Positions 18,123 to 26,528 are shown, counted from the first letter of the stretch. The stretch: DNA of 62,854 bases from an uncultured Muribaculaceae bacterium (GCA_910587075.1 CAJUKE010000016.1:1-62854), one strand, 5' to 3'. Numbers and translations are program-made. The notes: generated from the letters alone by a model not told the origin.

Positions 18123-18162
18123 AATTATTTCATCTTTAAGTGAAATAATTATCGTACCTTTG
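18123..18162 (+). promoter_or_regulatory. Promoter with palindromic operator for the toxin-antitoxin pair
   Basis: TACCTTTG at 18155-18162 is a good -7 element. A perfect 10-bp inverted repeat, AATTATTTCA (18123-18132) / TGAAATAATT (18141-18150) with an 8-nt spacer, covers the -33 region. This is where an autoregulating HTH antitoxin would be expected to bind. Confidence 0.65.
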
Positions 18163-18192
18163 CGTTATACAAATAGACAAGCCGATTAAAAT

Positions 18193-18663
18193 ATGAGCGA
18201 AGTAGAATTATTCCTTATACAAGAGGGTGACAACTGCACGATTTACACGTTACAGTTTCTCCGAGATACGGAAAGTGAATTTGAGAAATTCATTTCCAAG
18301 TTTATCGACAATGCCGAGTATAGCGAAGACTATGCTCGCATCGCGGCGTTCATCAGCCGCATAGCGAGGACTGGAGCACAGGAGCGTTATTTCCGTCCTG
18401 AGGGTAAGATGTCAGATTCGGTAGTAGCACTTCCTGTAACGGCGTCCAAGCTCCGACTGTACTGTATTCGGTTGTCCGACAAAATTCTTATTCTTGGAAA
18501 TGGTGGTGTGAAATCCACTCGCACATATGATGAGGATCCGTCATTGAAAGGCTATGTGATGACACTTCAAAAATTTGAAAAGTTAATCAACGAGGGAGTA
18601 AATGATGGCTCAGTTACAATAACCGAAACATCAATAGAAACCGATAATATTTTTGAGATATGA
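18193..18663 (+). CDS. Putative HigB-like toxin of a toxin-antitoxin pair
   Basis: A 156-residue protein with no signal or membrane segment. The central part (RIARTGAQERYFRPEG ... LRLYCIRLSDKILILGNGGVKSTR) follows the pattern of RelE/HigB-type toxins (Gp49-like: R-Y-F, then LRLYCIRL and ILxNGG strands). RelE-fold toxins typically cleave mRNA on the ribosome. It overlaps the downstream HTH gene in an ATGA (18660-18663), toxin first as in higBA. Base composition is more AT-rich than the flanking genes, suggesting acquisition by transfer. The toxin call is by family resemblance and context. Confidence 0.75.
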   Translation: MSEVELFLIQEGDNCTIYTLQFLRDTESEFEKFISKFIDNAEYSEDYARIAAFISRIARTGAQERYFRPEGKMSDSVVALPVTASKLRLYCIRLSDKILILGNGGVKSTRTYDEDPSLKGYVMTLQKFEKLINEGVNDGSVTITETSIETDNIFEI

Positions 18664-18926
18664 AACGGACAGCGAAGACCTTAGATGAGATGTTGGGGCC
18701 TATACCCGAAGCGGTAAAGAACGAGGTTGACCTTTCATTCCAAATTTCTGACCGCATTGATGAACTTATGCGTCAACGCGGGCTGACGAAAAAGCAGTTT
18801 GCGGACGCTCTCGGTCGTAGGCCGAGCGAGATTACTAAATGGTTAAGCGGTCAGCATAATTTCACGATTGCCACACTCGGAATGCTATCAGCGTTCTTTG
18901 GGCAACCTATAGTGACTGTGGGATAA
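18660..18926 (+). CDS. XRE-family HTH antitoxin (HigA-like)
   Basis: 88 residues. A helix-turn-helix of the XRE/Cro type occupies about residues 27-80 (RGLTKKQFADALGRRPSEITKWLSG), with the N-terminal ~25 residues available for toxin contact. Translationally coupled to the toxin gene. It probably represses the pair through the 18123-18150 palindrome (inference from position). Confidence 0.85.
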   Translation: MKRTAKTLDEMLGPIPEAVKNEVDLSFQISDRIDELMRQRGLTKKQFADALGRRPSEITKWLSGQHNFTIATLGMLSAFFGQPIVTVG

Positions 18927-18975
18927 ACGCGGATAGCGACTAACGCTTCCAACCAAACAAATATATATAACAGAA

Positions 18976-19015
18976 GGCCCCGCGCTCTGAGCGATGCGCG
19001 GGGTCTTCGGTTTTA
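18976..19015. terminator. Bidirectional terminator between the TA pair and mfd
   Basis: CCCCGCGC (18978-18985) pairs with GCGCGGGG (18996-19003). T-rich sequence follows on the plus strand and CCTTCTGTT on the minus strand, so it can serve both converging transcripts. Confidence 0.75.
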
Positions 19016-19028
19016 TGGTTGCCGGGGA

Positions 19029-22000
19029 TCAGGAGGCGGGGAGGGAGCGGATTTCGGCGAGGATGGCCACGGCGGCGGCCACCGTAGGTACGGCGGCGAT
19101 GGAGAATGAGCGGCGCCCGGTGGTGGGGTTGGTGCGTATTTTCACGCGCTGGGGGTTCTGCTGCAGGTAGCTGACGATGCGGCCGAAAGCTGCCGACTGG
19201 TAATATGCCTCGTTGGTGTCGTCGACGAAGTAGAGATACATCAGTCCACCTTTAAGCGCCACTTTCTCGATGCCGAGCTGGCGGGCCAGGCGGCGCAGAC
19301 GGGGTACGCGGGTGAGCTCCATGGTCTCGGGGGGCACGGGGCCGAAGCGGTCGGTGAGCCGGTCGAGGAAGCGCTGGATATCGTCGTCGCGCTCCATGGC
19401 GTCGAGTTCGCGGTAGAGGTTGATGCGCTCGCTCTCCTGGGGGACGTACAGGGCGGGGAGGAGGAGCTCCATATCGCTCTCCACCACGGTGTCGGCCACG
19501 AAGTCCTGACCCTCTTCGGGCGCGGCGCCCTCCTCTTCGGCGAAGGTGGAGGCGAACTCCTGGGTGCGGAGCTCGGTCATGGCCTCTTTGAGGATTTTCT
19601 GGTAGGTTTCGTAGCCGAGGTCGGCAATGAAGCCGCTCTGCTCGGCCCCGAGGAGGTTTCCGGCGCCGCGGATGTCGAGGTCCTGCATGGCGATGTGTAT
19701 GCCGGAGCCGAGGTCGGAGAAGCTCTCGATGGCCTGGAGTCGGCGGCGCGCCACGGGGGTGAGTGGGTTGCCCGGGGGCACCATCAGGTAGCAGAAGGCT
19801 TTGCGCAAGGAGCGCCCCACGCGGCCGCGGAGCTGGTGGAGCTCGCTGAGGCCGAAGTTCTGGGCGTTGTTCACGATGATGGTGTTCACGTTGGGCATGT
19901 CGATGCCGCTCTCGATGATGGTGGTGGCCAGGAGGATGTCGTACTCGTGGTTGGCGAAGTCGATTATGGCCTGTTCGAGCTTGTCGGGGGGCATCTGTCC
20001 GTGGGCGATGAGCACGCGGGCGTCGGGCACCACGCGGCGCAGCATGGCTTCGAGCTGGTAAAGCCCCTCGATGCGGTGGTTCACGATGAATACCTGGCCG
20101 TTGCGCGCCAGCTCGAAGTTCACGGCCTCGGCGAGGATGTCGTCGTCGAGGGTGTTCACGGAGGTCAGGATTGGGTAGCGGTTGGCGGGCGGGGTGGTGA
20201 TGGAGCTGAGGTCGCGGGCGCCCATGAGCGAGAACTGCAGGGTGCGGGGTATGGGGGTGGCCGACATTGTGAGGGTGTCGACGTTGACTTTCAGCTGCTT
20301 GAGCTTCTCCTTGACGGCGACGCCGAATTTCTGCTCCTCGTCGACCACCAGGAGGCCGAGGTCCTTGAACTTGACGTCCTTGCCCACGATGCGGTGTGTG
20401 CCGATGAGGATGTCGATTTTCCCCTCGGCGAGGTCTTTGAGTATCTCGCGGGCCTGTTTGGCGGTGCGGGCGCGCGACAGGTAGTCGACCCTCACGGGAA
20501 AGTCGGCCAGGCGGTCGCGGAAGGTGTTGTAGTGCTGGTAGGCGAGCACTGTGGTGGGCACGAGCACGGCGGTCTGCTTGCCGTCGGTCGCGGCCTTGAA
20601 GGCGGCGCGGATGGCAACCTCGGTCTTGCCGAAGCCCACGTCGCCGCACACGAGGCGGTCCATCGGGCGGGGACTCTCCATATCCTTTTTCACGGCGGCG
20701 GTGGCGGTCACCTGGTCGGGGGTGTCCTCGTAGATGAACGATGCCTCCAGCTCGTGCTGCAGGTATGAGTCGGGGGCGAACTGGTAGCCTTTCTCCTCCT
20801 TGCGGGCGGCGTAGAGCTTGATGAGGTCGCGGGCAATGTCCTTGAGCTTGTTCTTGGTTTTCTCCTTTAGCTTGTTCCAGGCGCCGGAGCCGAGCTTGTT
20901 GACGGCGGGCTCCACCCCCTCCTTGCCGCGGTATTTGGCGAGTTTGTGAAGCGAGTGGATCGACACGAAGATGCAGTCGTTGTTCTTGTAGACGAGCTTG
21001 ATCATCTCCTGGGTGGTGCCGTTGACCTGGGTGCGGAGCAGTCCGCCGAACTTCCCGACACCGTGGTCGGAGTGCACGATGAAGTCGCCCGGCTCGATGG
21101 CCTGGAGCTCCTTGAGCGATAGGGCGAGCTTGCCTGAGCGGGCTCGCTCGCTCTTTAGGGTGTACTTGTGGAAGCGGTCGAAAATCTGGTGGTCGGTGAA
21201 GAGGCAGAGCTTCCGCGCGTGGTCGGCGAACCCCTCGTGGAGGGTGCCTAACACGGGCGTGAAGTGTATTTTGTCGCCCCTTTCGGCGAAAATCTCCCCG
21301 AGGCGGCGGGTCTGCTGCTCGGAGTCGGAGAGGATGTAGATTTTGTAACCGTCGTCGAGGAGCTTGGTAAGGGAGCCGCTCAGGAGGTCGAAGTTCTTGT
21401 GGAACAGCCCCTGCGGCGAGCATTTGAAATCGACTGTGTTGGCGCCGGAGGCTTTCTTGTTTCCGGCATCTTCGCCATCCCCTCCTTTGGAGAGGCTCAG
21501 GCGGAGTATGGGGAATGTCGCGAGCCGGGCGGCGAAGGCCGCGGGGTCCACGAGGTTGCGCATCGCGTCGGCGTCACCCTCGGCGGTGTACGCCGCCGAG
21601 GCCGAGAAGCTCTGCGAGGCCACGGCCTCGACCCGCGAGGCGAGCCAGGCGGGGTCGGGGGTGGCGATCACGGTATTGGCGGGCATGAAGTCTAGCACGC
21701 TCTCTCCCCGCCCGTCGGCCCCCTGGGCCATATTGGCGGTGATTACGGCGGCGGGAACTTTCTGCTCGGAGAGCTGGGTCTCGATGTTGAAGGTGCGTAT
21801 CGAGTCGATTTCGTCGCCGAAGAGGTCGACGCGGTAGGGGAGCTCGTTGGAGTAGCCGAAGATGTCGAGAATCGAGCCGCGCACGGCGAAGTGGCCCGGT
21901 TCGTACACATAGTCCTCCTCCTTGAATCCGTTGTCGCGCAACCATTTGCAGGTTTCGGTGAGGTTAATCTCCTTTCCGGCGGCGAGTTGGAGGGTGTGCT

Positions 22001-22442
22001 CTTCGAGGAGCTTGCGCGAGGCCACCTTCTCGGCCAGAGCCTCGGGGTAGCTCACGATGAAGCGTAGCGAGGCGGCGGCGTCCTTCTCGCCCCAGCGCGA
22101 AATGGTTTCGGTGCGGAGGATCTGCTGCGGGGGGTCGGGCTGGCCGTAGCGTATGTCGCGCTTGTAGCCCGAGGGGAGGAACATCACTTGCTGGGGCTCG
22201 TCGGCACCTAAGAGCTTCACAAGGTCCTGGTAGAGATACCCCGCCTGGTCGAGGTCGGCGGCCGCGACGAGCACCGGGGCGCTCTGACGCGGCAGCGATG
22301 CCAGGAGCATGGCCGCGGCGCTCCCGGCGAGGCCCCTGATGTCGGCGGGGCGTCCGCCGCGGCGGGCTTCGGCGAGGGCCTTTTCGACGGCCTTCATCCT
22401 CGCCTTGCCCGGAAATATCTCTTCGAGTTCCTTGATTTCCAT
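19029..22442 (-). CDS. mfd: Transcription-repair coupling factor
   Basis: 1137 residues, normal for Mfd. It removes RNA polymerase stalled at DNA lesions and recruits UvrA. UvrB-like N-terminal domains (including YEPGHFAVRGSILDIF) are followed by the RNA polymerase-interaction domain near residue 460 (PGDFIVHSDHGVGKFGGL). The helicase motors have Walker A GDVGFGKTEVAIRAAF, the DEEQ box in VVDEEQKFGV, TMSATPIPRTL, and the TRG region (NAQNFGLSELHQLRGRVGR). Last gene of the purB-adh-mfd run, 19 nt after the dehydrogenase. Confidence 0.97.
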   Translation of the reverse strand: MEIKELEEIFPGKARMKAVEKALAEARRGGRPADIRGLAGSAAAMLLASLPRQSAPVLVAAADLDQAGYLYQDLVKLLGADEPQQVMFLPSGYKRDIRYGQPDPPQQILRTETISRWGEKDAAASLRFIVSYPEALAEKVASRKLLEEHTLQLAAGKEINLTETCKWLRDNGFKEEDYVYEPGHFAVRGSILDIFGYSNELPYRVDLFGDEIDSIRTFNIETQLSEQKVPAAVITANMAQGADGRGESVLDFMPANTVIATPDPAWLASRVEAVASQSFSASAAYTAEGDADAMRNLVDPAAFAARLATFPILRLSLSKGGDGEDAGNKKASGANTVDFKCSPQGLFHKNFDLLSGSLTKLLDDGYKIYILSDSEQQTRRLGEIFAERGDKIHFTPVLGTLHEGFADHARKLCLFTDHQIFDRFHKYTLKSERARSGKLALSLKELQAIEPGDFIVHSDHGVGKFGGLLRTQVNGTTQEMIKLVYKNNDCIFVSIHSLHKLAKYRGKEGVEPAVNKLGSGAWNKLKEKTKNKLKDIARDLIKLYAARKEEKGYQFAPDSYLQHELEASFIYEDTPDQVTATAAVKKDMESPRPMDRLVCGDVGFGKTEVAIRAAFKAATDGKQTAVLVPTTVLAYQHYNTFRDRLADFPVRVDYLSRARTAKQAREILKDLAEGKIDILIGTHRIVGKDVKFKDLGLLVVDEEQKFGVAVKEKLKQLKVNVDTLTMSATPIPRTLQFSLMGARDLSSITTPPANRYPILTSVNTLDDDILAEAVNFELARNGQVFIVNHRIEGLYQLEAMLRRVVPDARVLIAHGQMPPDKLEQAIIDFANHEYDILLATTIIESGIDMPNVNTIIVNNAQNFGLSELHQLRGRVGRSLRKAFCYLMVPPGNPLTPVARRRLQAIESFSDLGSGIHIAMQDLDIRGAGNLLGAEQSGFIADLGYETYQKILKEAMTELRTQEFASTFAEEEGAAPEEGQDFVADTVVESDMELLLPALYVPQESERINLYRELDAMERDDDIQRFLDRLTDRFGPVPPETMELTRVPRLRRLARQLGIEKVALKGGLMYLYFVDDTNEAYYQSAAFGRIVSYLQQNPQRVKIRTNPTTGRRSFSIAAVPTVAAAVAILAEIRSLPAS

Positions 22443-22461
22443 TGCGTTGATTACAAATTTC

Positions 22462-23631
22462 TTAGAGCATCAGCCTGTATATGGCCTCGGTGTCGGCCGG
22501 GGTCAGCGATATGTAGGCTCCGAAGGGGTTCCCCTTGTCGCGGTGGAACATGGCGGTCATCTCCGCGAAGTCGGGGTTGGCGATGCCGAGGTTGCCGAGG
22601 GTCAGCGGCAGGCCGATCGAGCGGTAGAAAGCCCGCAGGGCGGCAATAGCCTCGATAGCGGCGGCGGAGTCGTCGGTGGCGGTAACGCCGAACACGCGGC
22701 GGCCGAACTGTGCGATTTTCGCGGGACGGGTGCGGGCGGCGTAGGTCATCCACGCCGGGAACACTACGGCCAGCCCGGCGCCGTGGGTCACCCCGTAGAG
22801 GGCCGAGAGGACGTGCTCAAGCCCGTGGGAGGCCCAATCCTCGCGTCGGCCGCAGCCGCATATGCCGTTGTGGGCCAGGGTTCCGCTCCACATAATGTTG
22901 GCACGCGCGTCGTAGTCGTTGGGGCGGGCCATCACCTTGGGGGCCTCCTCCACGATGGCGCGGAGCACCCCTTCCGACACGCGGTCGGTGATTTCGACCC
23001 CCTCGGTGGGCGAGAAGTAGCGCTCCATGATGTGGGCCATCATATCGGCTATGCCGGCGGCGGTCTGCTCGGGGGGTAGGGTGAAGGTGAGCTCGGGGTT
23101 CATCACGGCGAACTTGGGGCGCAGGGCGCTGTCGGTGCGCAGCGATATTTTGTGCATGCCGTCGAGCTTGGTGATCACGGAGTTGCCGCTCCCCTCGCTA
23201 CCGGCGGCGGGGATGGTCAGCACTACCCCCACGGGGAGCGCATCGCCCACCACGGCCTTGCCGGCCCAGAAATCCCAGAAGTCTCCCTCGTAGGGCACCC
23301 CGGCGGCTATCGCCTTGGCGGTGTCGATCACGGAGCCTCCGCCGACGGCCAGAATGCCGTCGACCCCCTCGGCGCGGCAGAGGGCGATACCCTCGTACAC
23401 GCGGTCGTCGGTGGGGTTGGGGCGGATGCCCGAAAGTTCGGTGTGACTGACTCCGGCAGCGTCGAGCGAGCGTTCCACGCGGTCAAGCAGGCCCGAGCGG
23501 CGGGCGGAACCCCCGCCGCTGACTATAAGCACCTTGCTGCACCCCAGCGAGGCAGTGAGCTCGCCGGAGCGCTCCTCGGCGCCGCGTCCGAAGACGTAGC
23601 GCGTCGGGCTCTGGTATGAGAAGTTATCCAT
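22462..23631 (-). CDS. Iron-containing alcohol dehydrogenase
   Basis: 389 residues, group III metal-dependent alcohol dehydrogenase of the BDH/YqhD subgroup, reducing aldehydes with NAD(P)H. The nucleotide-binding GGGSVIDTAKAIA motif lies near residue 97. The metal-ligand region near residues 245-285 shows GTLAHNGICGCGRREDWASH, then GLEHVLSALYGVTHGAGLAV with the expected histidines. Its short distances to purB and mfd suggest cotranscription; the aldehyde substrate is not evident. Confidence 0.92.
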   Translation of the reverse strand: MDNFSYQSPTRYVFGRGAEERSGELTASLGCSKVLIVSGGGSARRSGLLDRVERSLDAAGVSHTELSGIRPNPTDDRVYEGIALCRAEGVDGILAVGGGSVIDTAKAIAAGVPYEGDFWDFWAGKAVVGDALPVGVVLTIPAAGSEGSGNSVITKLDGMHKISLRTDSALRPKFAVMNPELTFTLPPEQTAAGIADMMAHIMERYFSPTEGVEITDRVSEGVLRAIVEEAPKVMARPNDYDARANIMWSGTLAHNGICGCGRREDWASHGLEHVLSALYGVTHGAGLAVVFPAWMTYAARTRPAKIAQFGRRVFGVTATDDSAAAIEAIAALRAFYRSIGLPLTLGNLGIANPDFAEMTAMFHRDKGNPFGAYISLTPADTEAIYRLML

Positions 23632-23647
23632 AATAAGGTGTCGGGGT

Positions 23648-24991
23648 TCAGATTCCGGTGTAGGTCGAGGGGGAGAGGGCGCGGAGCTCGGCTTTCACGG
23701 AGTCGCTCACGTTGAGGGTCTCGATGAACTCGGCGATGCTCTCGGCGGTTACCTTCGCGTTGGTGCGGGTGAGCTGCTTGAGGGTCTCGTAGGGGTGGGG
23801 GTAACCCTCGCGGCGGAGGATGGTCTGGATACCCTCGGCCACTACGTTCCACATCGCGTCGAGGTCGCGGGCTATGGCCTCCTCGTTGAGCAGCAGCTTG
23901 CCCAGCCCCTTGAGGGTGGAGTGGATGGCGATCACGCTGTGGGCCATGGGCACGCCTACGTTGCGGAGCACCGTGGAGTCGGTAAGGTCGCGCTGCAGAC
24001 GCGACACGGGGAGCTTCTGCGACAGGTGGGCGTAGACGGCGTTGGCGATCCCGAGGTTACCCTCGGAGTTCTCGAAGTCGATCGGGTTCACCTTGTGGGG
24101 CATGGCCGACGACCCTACCTCGCCCGCCTTGATGCGTTGCTTGAAGTACTCCATGGAGACGTACATCCACACGTCGCGGTCGAGGTCGAGTATGATGGTG
24201 TTCACGCGGCGCAGGGCGTCGAAGAGCGCCGCGAGGTTGTCGTAGTTGGAAATCTGGGTGGTGAGCTCCTCGCGGCCTATGCCGAGGCTCTCGCCCAGGA
24301 AGCGGGCGGCGAACGCCTTCCAGTCAATCGCGGGGTAGGCGGCGTGGTGGGCGTTGAAGTTGCCGGTGGCCCCGCCGAACTTGCCGGTGACGGGCACCGC
24401 GGCCAGCAGGTCGCGCTGCTGGCGCAGGCGGTAGACGAACACGCCGAACTCCTTGCCCAGGCGCGTAGGCGAGGCGGGCTGGCCGTGGGTCTTGGCCAGC
24501 ATCGGAACCCCCTCCCACTCCTCGGCGCGGGCCTCCAGGGCGGCGATCAGCTCGTCGAGCAGCGGGAGGAACACCTCGTGGAGGGCATCCTTCACCGACA
24601 TCGGCACCGAGGTGTTGTTGATGTCCTGCGAGGTGAGGCCGAAGTGGATGAACTCCTTCCACTCCGAGAGCCCCAGGGCGTCGAAACGCTCCTTGAGGAA
24701 GTACTCCACGGCCTTCACGTCGTGGTTCGTAACCGATTCGAAATCCTTGATCTTCAGGGCGTCCTCCTGGGTGAACTCCTCATAGATGGCGGGGAGCTTC
24801 TCCAGCGCGGCGGCGGGAACCCCCGCGAGCTGCGGCAGCCCCTGGCGGCAGAGGGCTATGAAATACTCAACCTCCACCTTCACGCGGTAGCGGATAAGGG
24901 CGAACTCCGAGAAATACTCGTCGAGGCCCGAAGTCTTCGAGCGGTAGCGACCGTCGACCGGCGAGATAGCCGTAAGCGTAGTCAGTTCCAT
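23648..24991 (-). CDS. purB: Adenylosuccinate lyase
   Basis: 447 residues, E. coli PurB-like subgroup. It releases fumarate from SAICAR and from adenylosuccinate in purine synthesis. Visible motifs are LTAISPVDGRY at the N-terminus, the fumarase/aspartase-superfamily signature SSAMPHKVNPIDFENSEGN near residue 295, and KTHGQPASPT near residue 168. First gene of the minus-strand run to mfd. The promoter at 25189-25220 gives it an unusually long leader of about 190 nt. Confidence 0.97.
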   Translation of the reverse strand: MELTTLTAISPVDGRYRSKTSGLDEYFSEFALIRYRVKVEVEYFIALCRQGLPQLAGVPAAALEKLPAIYEEFTQEDALKIKDFESVTNHDVKAVEYFLKERFDALGLSEWKEFIHFGLTSQDINNTSVPMSVKDALHEVFLPLLDELIAALEARAEEWEGVPMLAKTHGQPASPTRLGKEFGVFVYRLRQQRDLLAAVPVTGKFGGATGNFNAHHAAYPAIDWKAFAARFLGESLGIGREELTTQISNYDNLAALFDALRRVNTIILDLDRDVWMYVSMEYFKQRIKAGEVGSSAMPHKVNPIDFENSEGNLGIANAVYAHLSQKLPVSRLQRDLTDSTVLRNVGVPMAHSVIAIHSTLKGLGKLLLNEEAIARDLDAMWNVVAEGIQTILRREGYPHPYETLKQLTRTNAKVTAESIAEFIETLNVSDSVKAELRALSPSTYTGI

Positions 24992-25145
24992 ACGATATAT
25001 ATTGTCTGTCTTTATTTGGTGACACCTTTGAAAACCCCGCCTCCGGCGCGACTAATCCCTGCGGCGGAACTCCGAAAGAAAAGTCGCCGGGGCGCCAGGC
25101 TGGAAAACCCCGGGAATTTGGCCCATAGATACTTGGCCCGCGGAT

Positions 25146-25182
25146 AAGTGTCCGTTCAAAATAACTTCGAACAGCCACTTAG
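25146..25182. repeat. Imperfect inverted repeat at the start of the purB leader
   Basis: AAGTGTCCGTTC and the complement of GAACAGCCACTT face each other (12 of the outer 16 positions pair) just downstream of the predicted purB transcription start. It could be an mRNA hairpin or an operator. Confidence 0.5.
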
Positions 25183-25188
25183 AAAGTG

Positions 25189-25220
25189 CAAAATTACGCA
25201 AAACTCTTGTCCGCTCCAAA
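25189..25220 (-). promoter_or_regulatory. Promoter of the purB operon
   Basis: On the minus strand TTG (25219-25217), 20 nt, then TAATTTTG (25196-25189). It overlaps the divergent tRNA promoter at 25207-25237. Confidence 0.7.
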
Positions 25221-25237
25221 AAACTTTCTTACCTTTG
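25207..25237 (+). promoter_or_regulatory. Promoter of tRNA-Gln
   Basis: TTG at 25207-25209, a 20-nt spacer and TACCTTTG at 25230-25237 match the consensus, about 45 nt before the tRNA. Confidence 0.75.
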
Positions 25238-25281
25238 CACCGCCCAAGAGGCACTTTCCGCCTCTTCCGGGACGTGAGGAT

Positions 25282-25352
25282 TGTCTTATGGTGTAATGGT
25301 AGCACTGCAGTTTTTGGTTCTGCCTGTCTTGGTTCGAATCCAGGTAAGACAA
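25282..25352 (+). tRNA. tRNA-Gln (anticodon TTG)
   Basis: The acceptor stem TGTCTTA/TAAGACA, D arm with GTGTAATGGTAGCAC, anticodon arm GCAGT-TTTTGGT-TCTGC with anticodon TTG at 25314-25316, and T arm GGTTCGAATCC fold as a tRNA. The T-loop and the U-rich anticodon loop match bacterial tRNA-Gln. CCA is not encoded. One T-T mismatch closes the anticodon loop. Confidence 0.93.
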
Positions 25353-25358
25353 CCGCGA

Positions 25359-25392
25359 GGCTCCGCGAGAACACTCCCGCGGAGCCTTTTTT
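25359..25392 (+). terminator. Terminator after tRNA-Gln
   Basis: GGCTCCGCG (25359-25367) pairs with CGCGGAGCC (25378-25386), followed by T6. Confidence 0.9.
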
Positions 25393-25430
25393 CATACCCT
25401 TTTGGGAGCCATCCGGGCCGCGGAAAATTC

Positions 25431-25513
25431 TGTAGGGACGTGCCTTCGGCACGTTGCAAACGCATACGCGTTTTAGCGATGGCAATTCGACATGCCAAAG
25501 GCATGTCCCTACA
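25431..25513. repeat. REPIN (two facing REP palindromes)
   Basis: The left REP reads TGTAGGGACGTGCC-TTC-GGCACGT and the right REP is the inverted version, GACATGCCAAAGGCATGTCCCTACA. The spacer carries TTTTAGCGATGGCAAT. A close relative lies at 26264-26346, flanking the RAYT gene on the other side. Confidence 0.85.
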
Positions 25514-25574
25514 TATGATGCCGGAAATCCAATAAGCCCTTGGCATATGAAAAACCATGAAAATATCGTAATTT

Positions 25575-25599
25575 TGTAGGGACGTGCCTTCGGCACGTC
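25575..25599 (+). repeat. Single REP element
   Basis: TGTAGGGACGTGCC-TTC-GGCACGT, the same sequence as the left half of the 25431 REPIN, 25 nt before the RAYT start codon. Confidence 0.8.
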
Positions 25600-25623
25600 A
25601 AAACCAGGCACCCAAACAACATT

Positions 25624-26148
25624 ATGGAGCAATACCGAAAAACACCAAGGGCAAGATTTCTTGACTATGATTCAGGAGATTATTTCATAACGATATGCAC
25701 GAAAGATAGGAAGCACTATTTCGGAGAAATCAAAGACTCCGAAATGATTCGTTCCGCAATCGGTGATTATGTTAACGCGCAGCTTGAGAATTGTTCGGAA
25801 TTTTGTCGCTCTATATCAATTCCTATGTTTGTCGTAATGCCCAATCATATTCACTTTATTGTTTCTTTAACTGGAGAGGTGGCCGCGAACGGATATGAAC
25901 AACGTTCGCCAAACGCGGCTCTAAGGGCGAATCCGAGAAGCCAGAGGCATGTCCCCGCGTTGAGCAAATATATCACATCGCTAAAAGGAGCTGTAACCAA
26001 GTACGCTAAATCTTTAAATCTCGAATTCGGTTGGCAATCCCGTTATCATGACCATCTAATCCGAGGGAGCAAAGATGGAAACAGAATCAGTGAATATATT
26101 ATTAATAATGTTGCCAAATGGCACCAGGATTGCTTTAACGCAGAATGA
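25624..26148 (+). CDS. REP-associated tyrosine transposase (RAYT)
   Basis: A 174-residue Y1_Tnp-domain protein. N-terminal RARFLDYDSGDYFITICTK, HUH motif VVMPNHIHFIVSL near residue 80, the SLKGAVTKYAKSLN segment, and the C-terminal WQSRYHDHLIRG with candidate catalytic tyrosine in ISEYIINN are typical of RAYT enzymes. It is flanked on both sides by REP palindromes of one family (25431-25513, 25575-25599, 26237-26260, 26264-26346), the signature of the RAYT/REP system. Residues 98-115 (ANGYEQRSPNAALRANPR...) lie in a variable insertion that contains REP-like DNA (AGGCATGTCCC near 25945). Confidence 0.88.
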   Translation: MEQYRKTPRARFLDYDSGDYFITICTKDRKHYFGEIKDSEMIRSAIGDYVNAQLENCSEFCRSISIPMFVVMPNHIHFIVSLTGEVAANGYEQRSPNAALRANPRSQRHVPALSKYITSLKGAVTKYAKSLNLEFGWQSRYHDHLIRGSKDGNRISEYIINNVAKWHQDCFNAE

Positions 26149-26236
26149 GGGTCAAATTCAGGATATAAGGCTGTCAGACAGAGGCGGTAGAGAACACTGC
26201 CGACATCTTTGAAGGGCAGCCTAACCGCGACCTCTC

Positions 26237-26260
26237 GTAGGACGTGCCTTTGGCATGTTG
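26237..26260 (+). repeat. Single degenerate REP element
   Basis: GTAGGACGTGCC-TTT-GGCATGTTG is a variant of the same REP with one base missing from GGGA. It immediately precedes the second REPIN. Confidence 0.7.
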
Positions 26261-26263
26261 CAA

Positions 26264-26346
26264 TGTAGGGACGTGCCTTCGGCACGTCGCAAATGCGGGC
26301 GCGTTTTTTGCGATGGCAATCTGACATGCCAAAGGCATGTCCCTAC
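26264..26346. repeat. REPIN (two facing REP palindromes)
   Basis: TGTAGGGACGTGCC-TTC-GGCACGT opens and ACATGCCAAAGGCATGTCCCTAC closes the element. The spacer shares TTTTTTGCGATGGCAAT with the 25431 copy, and the length is nearly identical (83 nt each). Confidence 0.85.
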
Positions 26347-26441
26347 GTTGGATGCCTCCGCGGCCAACGGCAACGTCTCCGACAACTTCGAACAAATCTT
26401 CCGCCGTTTCGGGGCGAAATGCGCGAAATGTGGGGCGGGGG

Positions 26442-26473
26442 TTGGGGAATGTCGGGATTTTTTCTTAATTTCG
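26442..26473 (+). promoter_or_regulatory. Possible promoter of the capsule locus
   Basis: TTG at 26442-26444 and TAATTTCG at 26466-26473 (one mismatch, 21-nt spacing) lie 55 nt before the upxY frame. No inverted repeats flank it, so it does not look like the invertible capsule promoters of Bacteroides fragilis. The rest of 26149-26528 holds REP elements only. Confidence 0.4.
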
Positions 26474-26528
26474 CGCATCAAAATATGTCTCTTTGAAAGA
26501 GATAGAAAAACTTTCTTAACCTCATATT

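Noticed and set aside
19252..21423. 723-codon frame inside mfd
   Set aside because: Arg/Pro-rich out-of-frame shadow of mfd on the same strand.
23795..25147. 450-codon plus-strand frame across purB
   Set aside because: Antisense shadow of purB, low-complexity.
24992..25188. Purine riboswitch in the purB leader
   Set aside because: No purine-aptamer core (paired loops with conserved TAT/GTATA patterns) could be recognised.
25431..26346. CRISPR array
   Set aside because: The repeated units are palindromic REPs of unequal spacing around a transposase, with no regular spacers and no cas genes.
26149..26528. Invertible capsule promoter
   Set aside because: The inverted repeats here belong to REPINs and do not flank the promoter-like sequence; no invertase gene is nearby.
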